64,000 bases of DNA, taken from assembly GCA_029721515.1 (NCBI GenBank), contig CM056567.1, forward strand, positions 21,436,731 through 21,500,730, in the 5' to 3' direction. A model generated the notes under the pieces. That model was given only the letters and a program-made list of their open reading frames with translations. It was not told the DNA's origin and ran no database searches. This stretch comes from Synanceia verrucosa. Taxonomy: Eukaryota; Chordata; Actinopteri; Perciformes; Synanceiidae. A program made the translations under genes and the position numbers. Shown here one piece after another: positions 58,358 to 64,000 of this stretch (position 1 is the first letter of the stretch; each line of letters opens with the position of its first letter).

Positions 58358-59626
58358 GCTCAATAAACACAGATAATATTTGACTGGAGCTTCTGCCATT
58401 TGTGTGGGACACTGAGAAGTTAAAGGGCAGCTGTGCCGACACACAAAAACACACAGGAAGCAGTGGAGCAGAATGGCTCTTTGATCGGGACAAAGAAATT
58501 CAACTCTGATCAGTTCATTAAAAAACAGTGACGGTCTTCCTAACTACAAACACACACAAAAATGTTTTGCTGTGCGAATGAAATTTGCTAAAACAAAAAA
58601 AAAAAAGAAAATTTTTTATTTTTTTATAAACGAGTTGCTCTGGCAGAAATAAAGCTGGGGTCCTTTTATAAAGCAAGATGTAGACAGTAGATGTGGAAAG
58701 GCCCTCAAACAGCTGCTTGTACAGAGCAAAGAAGAAGCTGTACACACAGCTGAGGCTGTTTACTGCACCTGTACTACTAATTCATCACATGTACCTATTA
58801 GGGCTGAACAATATGTCCTTTCACTATCAACAATGCAATGGTGCATGTGCACGATTCACATGCAGGACAGAGCTGGTGGAGCATCGCTGAGTCCCTCACC
58901 CAGAACTCACCTCCACCAGGGGCTTTGAACATGGACCCAGGGCTCAAACCACCAAACATGCTTATTACTGAACTGTTTACGAGAGCACAGAAGTGTTTAT
59001 CCAGTCTGGTAATTGTGTTCTCCAAGTGCACAAGGTTGATTCATTTAATTTCAAAATGCAGTCTAAAATTACTGTGAATGTTTCCATATCAAATTACTAT
59101 GTCAGTTTTTCCCAATATCATGCAGCCCCACTGTAAACCATCATCACGATACCACCTCAATAATTATTATCTAACGTCAGAAAGATTATTTATAGCGCTC
59201 TTATTTTCAAGATAAAAAGAAATTAACAGTTAGATGACAGCTAAAAACAATGAAGAAAATCCCTCTCTCATAAATAAGTTCAAATGAAGTTTCTATATTT
59301 GCCTTTGACATTTTAAGGAAAGATGTGTAGACTGCAAACAATAACAAATTGAAGTGAAATTGGCAAACAAACTAATAAAACAAGGTTACATCACTCTACT
59401 TATATTTCATGCCCACCTATCTTAACTGCAGCGTTTGCCACTAAACCCGTGTGTAAACTGGTCTGAGGCCTGCATGAGGTGTGCACAGTCTCACCACAGC
59501 TTGTCTTATATAGACACCACTCAGGGTGAGGAACGGATTGCCCCTGGCACATATAGGGACTGAGTGGACATGCAACTGAAGCTATGTGGATTGGTTGTTA
59601 AGTCCTTTTGCATATGATGGAAAACA

Positions 59627-59771
59627 TGATTGTGTTCACCCTGGACAGATCAGCAGATCATCAGAGGACCAACACATAGAGACAGAAACCATTCACACTG
59701 ATATTCACACCTAGAACCAGTTTAGAGTCACCAGTTAACCTGAGCTCACTGTCTTTGGACTGAGGGAGGAG
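59627..59771 (-). repeat. Diverged partial copy of the tRNA-headed SINE-like repeat
   Basis: CACCCTGGACAGATCAG, CATAGAGACAGAAACCATTC and GGACTGAGGGAGGAGGCTGG correspond to the 3' half of the element at 23911-24288. It runs into an AGAGAACCA simple repeat (about 59775-59849). Confidence 0.5.
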
Positions 59772-59869
59772 GCTGGAGAACCAGAATAAACCAAGAGAGA
59801 ACCAGAGAGAACCAAGAGAGAAAGAGAGAGAACCAAAGAGAACCAGAGTTTTTTTTACATATCAGAACA

Positions 59870-60290
59870 ATGGCCGCAACACTGCCTACAACAACCAGGC
59901 CTGAAGAGTTAGAAATCTACACTCCAGACCATCTGAAAAGCAACGTATGGTGCTACTTTTGGTTCCCAAAGGAACGGGGAAAAATCATGACTAAGGACAA
60001 AGTCACATGTAAAACACGTAGGACCAAACTCACATACCACACGACAACCAGCAACTTGAGAGCCCACCTGTCAACACTCCATCCTGGTAAGCTGGAAGAG
60101 GAGGAGGGGGAGAGATCGGGGGCAAGGCAGGCCAGAAAGGACTCCATGCTGTCTCCTTCATGAGGCCTCCTGTATGCCCGTCAAAACAGAGCGACAGATT
60201 TGCTGACACGGTTTGTTTGTGAAGATATGAGGCCAATTAACTTGATATATGAAAGCGGGTTTCAAGCTTTCATCCACGAACTAGTTTGAT
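59870..60290 (+). pseudogene. N-terminal fragment of a hAT transposase with BED finger
   Basis: A start codon opens a 97-codon frame with WCYFWFPKE, then TCK and a histidine pair in LRAHLSTLHP, the layout of a BED zinc finger. The position of the second zinc cysteine is occupied by Arg (CKTR), so the finger is damaged. After a stop near 60163 the hAT-like sequence resumes in another frame (LLTRFVCEDMRPINLI, ending about 60287). The catalytic part is absent. Confidence 0.65.
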
Positions 60291-61360
60291 ACCAATTTAG
60301 GTCTTACTGAAGGCATTTGATGGTCAAAATATTATTAACAAATATTCGAATATATTTGAATATTAATATACAAATGAACTTTGAATATGATTTCTGGCCA
60401 AAAGTCAAAGCCCTATTAGCCTCACATATGATGCGTCGACATCCACTGTGCATGTCACACAACCCTTAAAGAAAGAGTGAAACAGGAAATATACATCATA
60501 TGTTTATTAGGTTTAGCATCATAGAGAAGTGTCTAGTTACAATCCTTCACTTTTGCTTGAACTGCAGGCTTAAGAGTTTTTCTCGCTCGCCTGTTGTTAG
60601 ACCAGGAGGACGAAGGAGAGATGAAAGAAACTTTCACCTGATTCAGTGTCACTGCAGCATGGACCGCACACTGAGCTGAACAGCCTCCCTCCACGCCATC
60701 AACGCTGCCGGTCAGTTTCTGTGGAATTATGTGGTGGTTGAAATTTGGCTAAATGTTGAATAAATCATCCCACTGATGCCCAAACACTCTTCCATATGGG
60801 TGTTACAGTTACTAAGAACAGAAACAAAACAGCCAAGTGCAGTTTTATATGACAGGAATGACCAGCTATTCAGCAAAAGCCTCATTTGATTGGACGAGTT
60901 TTTGTAAACAGCAGAGTGCAGGATGACTCATCAAACCTTTGAAGCCATTTTACAGAAGGCATCTCATGTAAATATGCAGACTTTTTACACATATTTGCCA
61001 TGGAACGAGTGACAGATTAACGGTCAACACAGGGACATGGGATTAAACTGGAAAATTTATTTTTCATTTCACCAAGGTAAACGGAGAAGAGCTCACAGTC
61101 AGTTCCACCTTTACTCACTGCTTCACTGACACTGATGCAGCAGCAGCTTTTGTGAAGCAGACATAAAGTCCAGAGTGGCTCGTGTCCTGTCCACAGTGAG
61201 AGAAAACGGCCTTGTTGCTAATCATCACCAGTCCTTCAGGAAAGCAGCAGCTACCATCTGGCTCCTTTAGCCACTGCTAAAAAAGATGGAGAGATGTCCT
61301 GGAACAACAAACCCCTCCATGTGCCAACAGGAGGCAGTGGCTCGCTGGTCCAGCTGAGAC
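60290..61360. other. Unique-looking DNA without a recognised gene
   Basis: I see no exon or named repeat. The short open frames have no features. Confidence 0.35.
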
Positions 61361-61371
61361 ACACACACACA

Positions 61372-61405
<34 letters not shown>
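61361..61405. repeat. (CA)n microsatellite
   Basis: A CA run with one CGCG interruption, about 45 bp. Confidence 0.95.
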
Positions 61406-61407
<2 letters not shown>

Positions 61408-61479
61408 GTGTAAATGATGTTGATGACAGGCCTGCTGGGAATACGACCAACATTTGCATATGGCCAGTTTTTGACACTA

Positions 61480-61760
61480 ATGAGAGCCAATCAGAACGGA
61501 GCTCATAGCAACAGAGTTGTAATTGGCTGAGAGGAGCAGCTCAGGGGTTGACGGAGGTGGGCTGCAGATTCAGGTGGTGGTGCTCTTCAGCTGCACTGAC
61601 TCATCCAGCAGGACCACGGCGTGATAATTACACACACCACGTCTTACCACGGCACGCAAGGCGACACGCACACCTTCCACCTAGCGCTCAGACACAACAC
61701 TGCTTTTTATTAAACTAGACAACAGCTCATTGTGGGCGTTGCTATGACAACCAGTCGTCT
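61480..61760. promoter_or_regulatory. Candidate regulatory block with CCAAT and RFX X-box motifs
   Basis: A direct CCAAT (GAGCCAATCAG, near 61484-61494), an inverted one (TAATTGGCTG, near 61520-61529) and a near-palindromic X-box, GTTGCTATGACAAC at 61738-61751, lie within 280 bp. The X-box consensus is GTTGCCATGGCAAC, bound by RFX factors. Another CATAGCAAC lies near 61504. Function is untested. Confidence 0.3.
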
Positions 61761-61805
61761 ATTTTTAAGCCGTGCCACTAATCAATTCCTGTTCTGCTGT
61801 CGCCT

Positions 61806-63030
61806 GAGGGGTGGGGGTGTGCATGTGCGTGAGGGTGGAGGGTACTGATGTGGGGAGGGGGGAGGGCAGTAGTAGGGGGCAAAGGGGAGGAGGAGGGGGT
61901 GAGTGTGCAGTTAGAGACAAAGAGCGTGAGAGGAGGAAGCAGCGCTGAGGATTCATCTCATACCAACACAGTCCACACAGCAAAGGTCTTCATCCACATT
62001 AGCATCCTAACTGCTGCTGATCCATCAGGCAGCCACCAGCATTTACTGCTGGAGCTTAATAACACAAGATGTCTTCAAGCTCTGACAATGTCTTATTTTT
62101 CTACACAAAATCCATCCATTGCATCCAGAGATGTCCTGAGCCAACCCTGACGATCTGTAACCAAGCCCATCTGGGCACATTTTAAAGGACTGCTAACTGG
62201 TATCTGTAAAAATAAGGCTGATCAGTATCAGATCCTTTCTTTACCCTGGTGCGTTGCAGCCATATCGCTGCTGTCCTCAGTGACAGCATGCTCCACAGCT
62301 CAAACACACCACAAGCCAGTCTCTACGCACTTTGCTCAACAAGAGACTGAAGACAAGCTCCCTGGTTTTGCTGCTAAAACTGAGTGGAAACCATTATAGA
62401 GTAAAAAAAAATGTATCGAAGAACCAATTCAAAGTCTTCAAGGAGGCCCTTCATGTTGGAGAGCTAATATGACAGATTTAGCCAGCACCAGAGGAAAATC
62501 ACCAGCGCCTATTATAGCAATTAAGACTCTCTGTGTTTAAGAAATGAAATTAATGATTGAAAATGTGAACCAGCAGAAAAATGTCAATTACCAGCATGAG
62601 CCACCATGTTCTGAGTGGACACAGTTCCTTACAGACACTAACGAAATGTAAAATTTGCAGTTTGAAACATAAAACAACACACAGCATTAAAAAAAAAAAA
62701 AAAAAGCACTCAAGACTAGGCAGGCATGATGGGAAACATGGGCCGTCCCTATCCCTACAGTTCTCACACAAACTACATATGGCATCAGTGACCAGACAGG
62801 TCAGGAAATGGTCAGATTTCTTCCAAAATATAGTACAATAACTAATTACCTAATCCAAGTATGACAATACCAAAATAATGATGAAGATTTGGATGGATGA
62901 ACGATGGAGAATGGGGAGATTTGTCGGCAAAAGTGACTACGCAATTACACTGAAGCAAAAAACATGTTGACTCGTCGTGAGACAAGTAGGCAACATCTAC
63001 TCCAGGTACCGGTGGAGGCATGGACGACTT
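61806..63030. other. Unique-looking DNA without a recognised gene
   Basis: It begins with a G-rich, purine-biased stretch (about 61806-61910). The rest has no exon or named repeat; an A-run sits near 62688-62705. Confidence 0.35.
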
Positions 63031-63034
63031 GCCA

Positions 63035-63390
63035 GCCACTTTTTAAAACAGGAAGTGCCTTGTGCCAGCGTTTTTGCCCATTTTAAGTCATATTTCTAGA
63101 CCAACAGAATATTTTGTACTATGTCTCTGAAAACACTGAATAGCTCAAATGAAAGAAGAGACTCTCTATTTCATCATGAAAAAATGTTTTTTTTTACCTT
63201 GTTCCATTCTTGTTTTATCAGAGGTAGAGTAGAGGACACTTTCACTAAAAATCACCACTTTTTGTCCAGATTCTGTTTATTTTGCTCTCGAATCTCAATC
63301 GTCTCCACTTCCTGTTTTGATCTCTGTGGTGTATACCATCTCTTTATGTCCTGACTACATCTCCCAGAAGCCCCAAAATTACTCACAGGG
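63035..63390 (-). mobile_element. TTAA MITE, truncated inverted copy
   Basis: It matches the interior of 57952-58357 closely (GAAAGAAGAGACTCTCTATT and the following segments). Neither terminus is present: it starts after ACTTTTTAAAACAGGAAG and breaks off at about 63390, where hAT-like sequence begins. Confidence 0.7.
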
Positions 63391-63602
63391 TGTGGGAGCA
63401 CTTCAGCCAGAGACCGAACTATGTAGTGGTGTGCAAGCTTTGCAATGTGGAGAAGGTGTTTCACACCAGTACAGGTGCTACACTGGAGGACTTGAAGCAG
63501 AAGCATCCTGGCAGGCTAGCTGAAGATGCAACAGCAAGCCAGTATCATAAGTCCTCTTTTACTTTTTGTTCCAACATTAGCATCAGGATTCTCAACAAGT
63601 GA
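63384..63602 (+). pseudogene. BED-type zinc finger fragment (hAT transposase relic)
   Basis: The frame reads VWEHFSQRPNYVVVCKLCNV, then LEDLKQKHPGRL: a BED finger with CxxC and the conserved aromatic residues. It is joined directly to a truncated MITE and stops at 63600. Nothing like the rest of a transposase follows. It may be a separate hAT family from the one at 59.9 kb, since the sequences differ. Confidence 0.5.
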
Positions 63603-64000
63603 AACATGCATCTGTTACAACACAGTTACTGTTACCGAGCGTGAAATATGGTGCCTTATTCTGCACTGATATCTAACAGATGTTAATCCCACCTGGTTTA
63701 TCCACTCTGTGGCCACAGCTGCTTGCCGGCCGGCGACTGAATGAAGCGATCGCGATCATGGTGATGTCATCACAACGCCATAGTGCCGTCACTACAACAC
63801 ATTCAGTGCACTGACTTTTGTATATCAGAATCGACCGTCTGCACCTGGTGTTGCTAGCATCCGCTCGTTAGCAGCGAACAGCTACTGCCGTAGCAGCGAG
63901 AAGATGTAGCGATCGGGGAACAGCGGATATAAGTGTATACTTTAATCACAGCTCAGAAAATATAATAAATAATTAGTTGACAGATTAGTTGGCTGATCCA

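Noticed and set aside
1..64000. CRISPR array, operons or bacterial elements
   Set aside because: The DNA is vertebrate; the only regular repeats are micro- and minisatellites.
1..64000. Endogenous retrovirus or LTR retrotransposon
   Set aside because: No paired LTRs, primer-binding site, or gag/pol-like reading frames were seen.

Overview
This is nuclear DNA from a vertebrate, most likely a ray-finned (percomorph-like) fish. It has two spliced vertebrate genes with GT-AG introns. The surrounding DNA is full of typical teleost repeats: Tc1-like transposons, hAT fragments, TTAA-flanked and Harbinger-like MITEs, a tRNA-type SINE, long (CA)n and (TA)n microsatellites, and LINE-like tails. The species cannot be named from the sequence.

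Layout. (1) 1-3.1 kb, + strand: a spliced, apparently non-coding transcript whose introns carry small nucleolar RNAs. Four H/ACA RNAs have good support, two of them near-identical copies. There is also one further likely H/ACA RNA, one weaker H/ACA candidate, and one C/D RNA whose guide is complementary to 28S rRNA. It ends at an AATAAA near 3.06 kb. (2) 6.2-9.5 kb, + strand: a complete six-exon txnip gene (thioredoxin-interacting protein, an alpha-arrestin; 396 aa). Its promoter has a carbohydrate-response-like double E box and two CCAAT boxes. (3) 9.5-27.7 kb: gene-poor, repeat-rich DNA with degraded Tc1 copies, a hAT transposase relic, a 1-kb minisatellite of 27-bp units, a SINE and several inverted repeats. 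(4) 27.7-48.7 kb, - strand: all ten coding exons of gatad2b (p66-beta, a NuRD subunit; 655 aa by my splicing) and a probable 6-kb 3' UTR. Its introns host a nearly intact Tc1 transposon and several MITEs. (5) 48.7-64 kb: upstream sequence, probably the first gatad2b intron(s), with stretches that look like conserved regulatory DNA and two hAT BED-finger fragments.

The genes do not form a pathway. txnip is a glucose and redox regulator, gatad2b a chromatin co-repressor, and the snoRNA host supplies rRNA-modification guides. I see no clearly new protein system. The parts most worth checking are the snoRNA array, the txnip promoter element, the MITE families defined by their target-site duplications, and the candidate enhancers upstream of gatad2b. 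Exon boundaries were read by eye from splice signals, reading frame and remembered human proteins; no alignment was run.
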